DNA from: an uncultured Prevotellaceae bacterium | GTDB lineage: Bacteria > Bacteroidota > Bacteroidia > Bacteroidales > Muribaculaceae | Assembly: GCA_946186575.1 (NCBI GenBank) | Contig: CAMHNO010000002.1 | Location: forward strand, 62,001 to 126,000 | DNA length: 64,000 nt | Direction: 5' to 3' | Shown here: positions 36,039 through 43,549 of the stretch, one piece after another | Numbering within the stretch: position 1 is the stretch's first letter | How the letters are laid out: the number at the start of each line of letters is the position of its first letter | Translations under genes and position numbers: made by a program | The notes under the pieces: model-generated | Databases searched by the model: none | The model's input: the letters and a program-made list of their open reading frames with translations, nothing else | Told to the model about the DNA's origin: nothing

Positions 36039-39000
36039 ATGAAAAAGCAAATTGTATTGCTGGCTGCGTTAGCTTTAGCATGCGGAGTTCCAGCGGGCAT
36101 GACTTCGAGCCATGGCCTGGGATTCACTGCGATGGCGCAGACAAGCAAGGTCACTGGCGTCGTGCGTGACGGCAGTGGCGAGCCCGTTATCGGTGCCACT
36201 GTGCAAGTGAAAGGCACTAACCGTGTCACTGCCACCGACATCGACGGTAAGTATTCTATCCAGGCAGCTCCTGGAAGCACTCTGGTAATCAACTACATTG
36301 GCTCTCAGCCACAGGAAGTGAAGGTTACCGGATCAACAATGGACGTGAGCTTGGCCGATGCCAACAACACCCTCGACGAGGTGGTAGTAACCGCCCTCGG
36401 TATCAAGAAGGACCGCAAGTCGCTGGGTTATGCTGTTGAAGACCTTAAGGCCGAGGAGCTCATGCGCAACAAGAACACTAACGCCATCAACTCACTCGCT
36501 GGTAAGATTGCCGGTGTGAGCGTCACTCAGTCGAGCGGTGCCGCTGGCTCGGGTGCCCAAATCATCCTGCGTGGTGGTACCTCGCTCGAGCGCGACAACC
36601 AGCCTCTGTTCGTTGTCGATGGTGTGATCTACGACAACTCGGCTTCGGTAATCGGTAACTCGGCATTCGACGGTATGCTCTCAACCGCTACCACCAATGC
36701 TAACCGTGTGATGGATATCAACCCCGAGGATATCGAGAGCATGAGCGTCTTGAAGGGTCCTGCCGCTTCGGCACTCTATGGCTCACGTGCTGCCAATGGT
36801 GTTGTTATCATCACCACCAAGAAAGGTCAAGAAGGCAAGGTTGAAATCAACCTCAATGCCAAGTACATCACCACTTGGGCCAAGTATCTGCCTGAGACTC
36901 AGAATCGCTACAAACGCGGTTACATCGAGCAGCACTACAATGCCGATGGCTCGTTCAGGGACTTCAGTTACGACAACCGCTCCTACAGCTCGTGGGGCGC
37001 TCCCTCGACCGACCCAACCTACGACAACATTGGCAACTTCTTCAAGCATGGTGGTGCTTGGGACACCAACCTGAGCATCAGCGGTGGTAACAAGACCGGT
37101 AGCTTCTTCCTGAGTGGCTCGTTCTACGATCAGGATGGTATCATCCCAACCACTGGCTACAAGAAGGCTACCTTCCGCTTCAATGGCGAGCAAAAGTATA
37201 AGATCTTCACCTTTGGTGCCAACGTGGCCTACAGCCAGGCTCGCACCGTGAAGACCCTTACCAGTGCTCAGCTCTATGGCGACGCTGGTGGCGGTACTAT
37301 GTACTCGGTTTACAACTGGAACCCATTCGACGACATGCGCGTCTACCTCAACGAGGACGGCAGCCGTGCAAGTCTGCGTCCCGACCTCATGCCATGGGAA
37401 GAGCGCAACAATCCTTACTGGATTCTCAACAAGGACCGCCTCACCGACAACACCGAGCGCTTTACCGGTAACTTCAACGTGAAGGCCGACCTCTTCGACT
37501 GGTGGTGGATCAGCTACCGCATGGGTATCGACTCTTACACTACCGAGAATGCCAACAAGCTCGCTGCTGGTGGTACTCACAAGGAGCTCTGGAAGAATGG
37601 TATGTACAGTGAGAACTCACTGCGCTATCAGTACCTCTCTACCAACTTGATGACCAACTTCAACAAGCAGTTTGGCGACTTCAACTTCAACCTCATGCTC
37701 GGTACCGCTACTGAGTACACCAAGAACACTCGCAACTCGCGCATGGCCTGGAACTTCCAGGTGCCCGACTTCTTCTCGTTCGACAACGCTCTGAAAGAGG
37801 ACCGCGACTTCAGCAACTACAAGAGCCGCAAGCGCCTGGTGGGCGTCTTTGGCGAATTCCGTGTTGACTGGCGCAACGCCATCTTCTTGACAGTGACTGG
37901 ACGTAACGACTGGTCGTCAACTCTGCCCAAGGAGAACCGCAGCTACTTCTATCCATCGGTGAGCGGTGCTATCGTCTTCACCGAGCTCATGGGCGACTCG
38001 CGCCCCGACTGGCTCACCTTCGGTAAGGTGCGCGCAAGCTGGGCACGCGTGGGTAAGGACACCAGCCCCTACGTTACCAACACCTATCTGTGGCCCGTTG
38101 GTACCTACCTCAATGGCATGACCGGTGTGGGTAACACCTGGACAACCGGTAACCCATTCCTCAAACCCGAGATCACCGAGTCGACCGAGATTGGTCTTGA
38201 GATGCGCTTCTTCAACAACCGTCTGCACTTCGACTACGCGTTCTACACCAACAACTCTTACAACCAAATCATGGAGCCACGCCTCTCGAACTACATTGGC
38301 TACATCCTGCGCAAGGTTAACGCCGGTGACGTTTACAACAAGGGTATGGAGCTCACCATTGGTGGTATCCCCGTTCAAACTCGCGACTTCACTTGGGAGA
38401 CCAGCTTGAACCTCTATGGCAACCGCGGTACTGTTAAGAACCTGCTCGACGGCATGAACATCCTGTATGTTACCGACGTTCAAGTGGGTAGCGCACGCGC
38501 TGCTTCGTTCAACGATGGTAACTTCATGGCCATCAGCGGTAGCGAGCTCGACCGTGACCCCAATGGCAACCTCATCCTCGACGGTAACAACATGCCTACC
38601 GGTGGCAAGGACGACAAGCTCGAGATTGGTAACCGCGAGCCTCGCGTGGCTGGTGGTTGGAACAACACCTTGACTTGGAAGGGATTCTCGTTCAACATGC
38701 TGTGGGAGTTCCGCTTTGGCGGCCACGTCTACAACGGCACTCAATACTCAATGGTGGCTAATGGTACTGCCAAGCTCACCGAGGGCCGCGACCAGCTCAC
38801 CATCAGCGGTGTGCACAAGATTGGTGAGAACGAAGTCACCAATCCCGACGGCACAACCACTAAGGTTCCCGTCTACAGCGATGTTGAGAACTATACCTTC
38901 AAGGCCGGTGAGCTCTATGACTACAACGGCAAGAAGACTCCTGGTGAGTGGATCATCAACAACTACTATCAGGACTACTACCTGCGTGAGAGCACCAACT

Positions 39001-39266
39001 TCATGAAGAAGGTTAACGCTCTGCGCCTGCGCACCATCTCGCTCAGCTACAGCCTGCCACAGTCACTGCTGGCTAAGAGCAAGTTCATCAAGGGCTGCAC
39101 ATTCAGCGCTGTTGCTAACAACCTGTTGCTCTTCACCAACTACGACGGCGATCCCGAGGTTGCCGCAGCTGGTGCTGGTTCTATTGGTTCTTCTTCGGTG
39201 GGTATCGACTACTGCGGTGTTCCATCTACTGCAAGTTTCGCATTTGGTGTAAATCTCACATTCTAA
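36039..39266 (+). CDS. SusC/RagA family TonB-dependent outer membrane transporter
   Basis: The ATG at 36039 gives a 1075-residue protein with a signal peptide (MKKQIVLLAALALACGVPAG). It has a CarboxypepD_reg-like domain (VTGVVRDGSGEPVIGATVQV), a plug (LDEVVVTALGIKKDRKSLGY; ASALYGSRAANGVVIITTKK) and a long barrel ending in ASFAFGVNLTF. It forms a transport pair with the SusD-like lipoprotein encoded 52 bases downstream. It is the mirror image of the minus-strand SusC gene, but the barrels are only distantly similar, so the two systems probably take different substrates. Confidence 0.95.
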   Translation: MKKQIVLLAALALACGVPAGMTSSHGLGFTAMAQTSKVTGVVRDGSGEPVIGATVQVKGTNRVTATDIDGKYSIQAAPGSTLVINYIGSQPQEVKVTGSTMDVSLADANNTLDEVVVTALGIKKDRKSLGYAVEDLKAEELMRNKNTNAINSLAGKIAGVSVTQSSGAAGSGAQIILRGGTSLERDNQPLFVVDGVIYDNSASVIGNSAFDGMLSTATTNANRVMDINPEDIESMSVLKGPAASALYGSRAANGVVIITTKKGQEGKVEINLNAKYITTWAKYLPETQNRYKRGYIEQHYNADGSFRDFSYDNRSYSSWGAPSTDPTYDNIGNFFKHGGAWDTNLSISGGNKTGSFFLSGSFYDQDGIIPTTGYKKATFRFNGEQKYKIFTFGANVAYSQARTVKTLTSAQLYGDAGGGTMYSVYNWNPFDDMRVYLNEDGSRASLRPDLMPWEERNNPYWILNKDRLTDNTERFTGNFNVKADLFDWWWISYRMGIDSYTTENANKLAAGGTHKELWKNGMYSENSLRYQYLSTNLMTNFNKQFGDFNFNLMLGTATEYTKNTRNSRMAWNFQVPDFFSFDNALKEDRDFSNYKSRKRLVGVFGEFRVDWRNAIFLTVTGRNDWSSTLPKENRSYFYPSVSGAIVFTELMGDSRPDWLTFGKVRASWARVGKDTSPYVTNTYLWPVGTYLNGMTGVGNTWTTGNPFLKPEITESTEIGLEMRFFNNRLHFDYAFYTNNSYNQIMEPRLSNYIGYILRKVNAGDVYNKGMELTIGGIPVQTRDFTWETSLNLYGNRGTVKNLLDGMNILYVTDVQVGSARAASFNDGNFMAISGSELDRDPNGNLILDGNNMPTGGKDDKLEIGNREPRVAGGWNNTLTWKGFSFNMLWEFRFGGHVYNGTQYSMVANGTAKLTEGRDQLTISGVHKIGENEVTNPDGTTTKVPVYSDVENYTFKAGELYDYNGKKTPGEWIINNYYQDYYLRESTNFMKKVNALRLRTISLSYSLPQSLLAKSKFIKGCTFSAVANNLLLFTNYDGDPEVAAAGAGSIGSSSVGIDYCGVPSTASFAFGVNLTF

Positions 39267-39318
39267 TGCACCCGTTACACATTTCTATTAGTTAAGAACT
39301 TACTAAAATATTTAGAAT

Positions 39319-41250
39319 ATGAAATTTTTCAAAGTTTTATTTATAGCGGGTGTGGCTGCCTTGTCGCTCTCTTCGTGCAACGACTGGCTCGACGTGAACA
39401 ACGACCCTAACACCCCAACTTCGGCCGATGCAAGCCTGAACGCTCGCTGCGTCTACATGCAGCACTACAGCATTGCATCCTACATGATTCCTTCGTCTAA
39501 CACCGCTTACTATTGCGGACAATTGGCTACTTACACTGGCGGTCAGCAAACTGCAGCCATGAACTGGAACCTGGGTGGCTCTAATCGTGCCAACAATGCC
39601 CAGCAGTGGTTCCTCGTGCCCGTGGGCGGCAACTTGCCCGACCTCTACAACCAAGCTATGGAGCAAGGCGCTTATCACTACGCAGCCATGGCTTGCTACA
39701 TGAAGGCTTTTGGCTTCATGAACATGACCGACCTCTTTGGCGAGGCTCCTTTCGACGAGGCTTTTGGCGCAGCCACCAATCCCAAGTACAACACCGGTAA
39801 AGAGGTGTTCATGGGCTGTATCGACCTCATCGACGAGGCTATCGAGCTCTTTGGCCGCACTCAAGACCCCTCGGTCACTCCACTTAGCGCAGGCGACATG
39901 TGGAACGGCGGCAACACCGACAAGTGGATTAAGCTCTGCTACATGCTAAAGGCTCGCTGGCTCAACCACCTGAGCAAGAAGGCTACCGGTAGCTACAAGG
40001 ATGGCAAGTATGACCAAGCCGAGATTCTCGCTTGCCTCGACAAGGCCATGAAGAGCAATGCCGACAACACCATTGTTTATCACGAGGATAACAACAGCAG
40101 CACTTGGGACCACGAGGGTTGGAACGAGCCTGTTGACTACTCAACTCTCTACTCGTGCATCGGCATGAACAACAACCGCCTCTTCGTTTCGAAGTACTTC
40201 TACGACAACCTCACCAACTTCGACGGCAAGGGCATCGAAGACCCACGTGCCGACAAGTTCATCCCCTGGTGCCGCTCGGTTAAGAGCGAAAACACTCCCG
40301 CCGAGGTTAAGTGGAGCCCCGATGGTCTGTGGCGCCGCTCACTGGGTGTTGACCTCTCAACCAACATCATCAGCAACGGTGGACCTTATCCATCAACTTA
40401 TGCTATCAAGATGTATGACAAGAATGGCAATGCCACTGATAAGGAAGCCGATGCTGTTAGTTTCGACAAGATTGGCTGGATGTGCGACACCAAGAACGCT
40501 GAGCGCAAGGGCGACACCCTCTACGTGCAAGGTCAGTCAGGTTCTACCGGCTACGGCGGTGGCAAGGACATGCTCATGCGCAGGCGTAGCTACAAGGGTG
40601 CTGCTCTCGACGAGAGCGCTCTCTCGGGTGTGTTCTGGACACGTCCTACAAGCCCAACAGTTGTTGGCTCTTATGCCGAGTGCTGCTTCATCAAGGCCGA
40701 GGTTCTCTTCCGCCAGGGCAACAAGGGCGAGGCTTTCAACGCCTACAAAGAAGGTATCCGCGCTCACATCAACTACGTTAACGACGTGTGCAAGACGTGG
40801 GTAGCTGGCGATGCTTCGCTTGCTAGCATTCCTTCGTTCACTCCCATGAATCAGGCCGATATCGACAACTTCCTCAACAACGCTATTGGCACTGCAGGCG
40901 ACCTCACTCTGGCTAAGATTATGACCCAGAAGCAGTTCGTAGTGTTCCTCACCACCGAGCAGTGGAACGACATGCGACGCATGGACTACGACCCCAGCCT
41001 CTACATGGGATGGAGCAAGCCTTTCATGTATGAGAACACTGCCAGCTACTGGACCTACTGCCCACAAGGCAAGTATCCACGCCGCTGGAACCAGGCAAGC
41101 TATGAGAAGGACTACAACGCTGCCAACCTCGATGCCATCGCCGACCTCGTGCCGGGCGCACATGACCTGCCCGTTGGCGCTAGCGGCAAGTGGTACCTCA
41201 GCGACCAAATCTGCACTCTCCCAGTTTGGTGGGACAGCACACAGGAGTAA
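39319..41250 (+). CDS. SusD-like outer membrane lipoprotein
   Basis: This 643-residue lipoprotein has a signal with lipobox (LSLSSC) followed by NDWLDVNNDPNTPTSADASL, the opening typical of the SusD-like group annotated as starch-binding associating with outer membrane (SusD-like_2). Middle blocks such as CYMKAFGFMNMTDLFGEAPF and the C-terminal TTEQWNDMRRMDYDPSLYMG also fit. It works with the SusC encoded just upstream. No degrading enzymes follow; a strong terminator ends the unit. It belongs to a different SusD subgroup from the protein at 30371-32107. Confidence 0.93.
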   Translation: MKFFKVLFIAGVAALSLSSCNDWLDVNNDPNTPTSADASLNARCVYMQHYSIASYMIPSSNTAYYCGQLATYTGGQQTAAMNWNLGGSNRANNAQQWFLVPVGGNLPDLYNQAMEQGAYHYAAMACYMKAFGFMNMTDLFGEAPFDEAFGAATNPKYNTGKEVFMGCIDLIDEAIELFGRTQDPSVTPLSAGDMWNGGNTDKWIKLCYMLKARWLNHLSKKATGSYKDGKYDQAEILACLDKAMKSNADNTIVYHEDNNSSTWDHEGWNEPVDYSTLYSCIGMNNNRLFVSKYFYDNLTNFDGKGIEDPRADKFIPWCRSVKSENTPAEVKWSPDGLWRRSLGVDLSTNIISNGGPYPSTYAIKMYDKNGNATDKEADAVSFDKIGWMCDTKNAERKGDTLYVQGQSGSTGYGGGKDMLMRRRSYKGAALDESALSGVFWTRPTSPTVVGSYAECCFIKAEVLFRQGNKGEAFNAYKEGIRAHINYVNDVCKTWVAGDASLASIPSFTPMNQADIDNFLNNAIGTAGDLTLAKIMTQKQFVVFLTTEQWNDMRRMDYDPSLYMGWSKPFMYENTASYWTYCPQGKYPRRWNQASYEKDYNAANLDAIADLVPGAHDLPVGASGKWYLSDQICTLPVWWDSTQE

Positions 41251-41300
41251 TCTCTAAGGTCATATAACCTTAGCAACAAGGTAAAACCTAAATCAATAAA

Positions 41301-41332
41301 AGGTGTGGCACGTTGTGTGTCACACCTTTTTC
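41301..41332 (+). terminator. terminator after the second SusCD pair
   Basis: AGGTGTGGCA pairs with TGTCACACCT (one G-U) around a 7-base loop, followed by TTTTTCTTCTTTT. Confidence 0.85.
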
Positions 41333-41365
41333 TTCTTTTCCACATCTTGCTTTTTGCCAAATCAA

Positions 41366-41401
41366 GAAAAAAGCACCTCAAGGTTTTCGCCATGAGGTGC
41401 T
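41366..41401 (-). terminator. terminator after the MalY/PatB-like gene
   Basis: On the minus strand AGCACCTCA pairs with TGAGGTGCT, followed by TTTTTTCTTG. Confidence 0.85.
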
Positions 41402-41425
41402 AACTCGTTGGGATTGTACCAAGAT

Positions 41426-42616
41426 TTATCTTGACAGTGATTTCACTGCCTGCTCAAGCTGATGCATGGCCTGCTCTAAGCGCTTGCGCGGGGTGCCCAC
41501 GTTCAGGCGCATGTGGCAGTAGCCTGGCACACCATAAATCTCACCATCGTTGAGGGCAAGGCGGGCATCGTTGGCAAAGAAGCTCACCAGCTCCCTATGG
41601 TCAAGGCCCAGACGGCGGCAATCGAGCCACATCAGGAACGATGCCTGCGGCTTGATGGCATAGATGCCAGGAATGTGCTCCTTGCAGTAGTCGGCCACGT
41701 AGAGGACATTCTGCTCTATGTACTGCTTGCAGGCCTCGAGCCAGGGCTCACAATTGCGATAGGCCACCTCGGTGGCCAGCAGTGCCGGAATGTTGGCATT
41801 GCACAGCTCGTTCACCTCAATCCAGCGGTAGAACTCGCCGCGCAACTCGGGGTTCTTGATTGCCAGCCAGGTGCTCTTTAGGCCTGGAATGTTGAACGTC
41901 TTGCCTGGCGAGCCGCAGGTGATGGTCACTGCGGCAGCATCGTCGCTCACTGTGGCCAGCGGAATGTGCTTGTGGCCAAAGAGTGTGATGTCGCCAAACA
42001 CCTCGTCGCTGAACAGTATCACATTGTGCTTGCGTGCCAGCGACGCAACTTGCTGCAGTTCCTCCTTCTTCCACACAATGCCAATGGGATTTTGAGGATT
42101 GCACACAATCATTAGCTTGGGCTTCTGCTCAATGAACACGCGCTCCAGGTCGTCGATGTCCATGCGATAGAAATGGTCGCCAGTGGGCACCAGATTATTG
42201 CGCACAGCAAGGCGGCGATTTCCCTCAATCACATCCTTAAAGTCATAGTACACAGGCTCCTGCAGCACCACGCGGTCGCCAGGCTGAGTGTAGAAGTTGA
42301 GAATCATTCCCAGGGCTGGCATGCCACCAGGCATGAAGGTCATCTCCTCGCGGCTTATCTCAAAGCCGTTGCGACGACGCTGCCAGTCGATTATCGATTG
42401 CCAATAGCCATCGCTGGGCTGTGTGTAGCCATAGATGGGATGGTCGCCAAAGCGCGACACCAGTGCCTCACTAATCACGGGGCTCACAGCGAAGTCCATG
42501 TCGGCTATCCACAGTGGCAGCAAGTCGCTGCGGCCAAACAACGATGTCAACTGGTCGATTTTCTTGCAGTTTGTCCCTTGTCTGTCGATTATTGTGTCAA
42601 AATCGTAACTCTTCAT
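41426..42616 (-). CDS. MalY/PatB family PLP-dependent C-S lyase (cystathionine beta-lyase-like)
   Basis: This 396-residue fold-type I PLP enzyme probably cleaves carbon-sulfur bonds of cystathionine or cysteine conjugates to give pyruvate, ammonia and a thiol. Motifs are LPLWIADMDF near the start, NPQNPIGIVW (N173), LFSDEVFGDI (D204) and the PLP lysine in TCGSPGKTFNIPGLK (K239). The C-terminal MRLNVGTPRKRLEQAMHQLE also fits. It stands alone with its own promoter and terminator. An aminotransferase activity cannot be excluded from sequence. Confidence 0.92.
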   Translation of the reverse strand: MKSYDFDTIIDRQGTNCKKIDQLTSLFGRSDLLPLWIADMDFAVSPVISEALVSRFGDHPIYGYTQPSDGYWQSIIDWQRRRNGFEISREEMTFMPGGMPALGMILNFYTQPGDRVVLQEPVYYDFKDVIEGNRRLAVRNNLVPTGDHFYRMDIDDLERVFIEQKPKLMIVCNPQNPIGIVWKKEELQQVASLARKHNVILFSDEVFGDITLFGHKHIPLATVSDDAAAVTITCGSPGKTFNIPGLKSTWLAIKNPELRGEFYRWIEVNELCNANIPALLATEVAYRNCEPWLEACKQYIEQNVLYVADYCKEHIPGIYAIKPQASFLMWLDCRRLGLDHRELVSFFANDARLALNDGEIYGVPGYCHMRLNVGTPRKRLEQAMHQLEQAVKSLSR

Positions 42617-42657
42617 TTCACTCTTGTTTTTAGGGTTTATATTTTAAGATTCGGTCA

Positions 42658-42665
42658 CAAATGTA
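42658..42665 (-). promoter_or_regulatory. Bacteroidetes -7 box for the MalY/PatB-like gene
   Basis: TACATTTG on the minus strand, 42 bases before the ATG. Confidence 0.5.
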
Positions 42666-42739
42666 ATACTTTTTTCATCGCTCAGCCTCATTTTTTTATT
42701 AAAAGAACAAAATTGAGCCTAAAAATGCAGTGCAAAACC

Positions 42740-43306
42740 CTAAATCAACATGGGAGTGCTCTGCGTCCACTCCGGAATGGTGCTCAGCAGCGAGGCATGA
42801 AACTGGTAACTGCCATCGGCGGGCCTAACCACGCAGCGAGCACACTCGAGCTGGGGATTGCCACTGGTGCTCAGCAGCAGCAACTGGAAGCCATAGTCGA
42901 TGATGGCGGGGGCATAAGCACCGCCCCGGTTCCACTCGTTGAGCTGCAGCATAGCCTCATGGCTGCAAGGGTCGAGAAACTCAGTGACACTGCGCCTCCA
43001 CTCGGCGAGTTTCCACTCCACGGGCCTTACACTCTGGTCGGGGATAGTGGCAGCCACCATGCCGTGACTCACGCTCAGCGTCACCTCGGCAGCCAGGTCC
43101 TCGATGGGCAGCAAGTGAGCCGGAACAGTGTTCAGCAACTGAGCATACCACAGCTTGATGTGGCTGAGCAACAGAGCGTCAAGGTCGATGCCGTCGTCCC
43201 ACTCCACGGTGCAGTCGCGCCGTGGTGTGTCGAGGCGCATCACCTGCTTCCACAGGCCGAGCATCTCACTCTCGCTAAGGTTGTAGAATTGATTTCGGTT
43301 TTCCAT
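42740..43306 (-). CDS. cytoplasmic protein of unknown function
   Basis: I do not recognise this 188-residue protein. It has no signal peptide or membrane helix. It is acidic, with many Trp and Leu residues (LGLWKQVMRLDTPRRDCTVE; WDDGIDLDALLLSHIKLWYA; VEWKLAEWRRSVTEFLDPCS). It has its own -7 box and is followed by the MalY/PatB gene on the same strand after 123 bases. The codon pattern is like its neighbours, and the opposite strand has a long open frame that looks like a shadow. Confidence 0.7.
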   Translation of the reverse strand: MENRNQFYNLSESEMLGLWKQVMRLDTPRRDCTVEWDDGIDLDALLLSHIKLWYAQLLNTVPAHLLPIEDLAAEVTLSVSHGMVAATIPDQSVRPVEWKLAEWRRSVTEFLDPCSHEAMLQLNEWNRGGAYAPAIIDYGFQLLLLSTSGNPQLECARCVVRPADGSYQFHASLLSTIPEWTQSTPMLI

Positions 43307-43341
43307 GTCGATAAGATTTATTGTTTATAAATGTCTGAGCG

Positions 43342-43349
43342 CAAAATTA
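43342..43349 (-). promoter_or_regulatory. Bacteroidetes -7 box
   Basis: TAATTTTG followed by CGCT on the minus strand, 36 bases before the ATG at 43306. Confidence 0.5.
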
Positions 43350-43455
43350 CAAGCACCGCCCGCAGCAAAGCAACATTAAAAAACTGCCCCTAACCCTGCA
43401 TTCACAACCCTTGCAGCTAATTCATCTATAAAAAACCGCTAAATGTAGATTTAAT

Positions 43456-43487
43456 TTTGAGGGATTTGGACAAATGACCTAACTTTG
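43456..43487 (+). promoter_or_regulatory. Bacteroidetes promoter for the TonB-receptor-like barrel gene
   Basis: TTTG at 43456-43459, a 20-base spacer and TAACTTTG at 43480-43487, 63 bases before the ATG. Confidence 0.7.
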
Positions 43488-43549
43488 CAGCGAGAAATTG
43501 AAAATCAATATAATAAATCGGACTTACAAACAGTAATATAGAAAACCTA

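Noticed and set aside
42173..43330. A 385-residue plus-strand open frame
   Set aside because: It runs antisense across two genes, including the clear MalY/PatB enzyme, and shows no motif or start signals.
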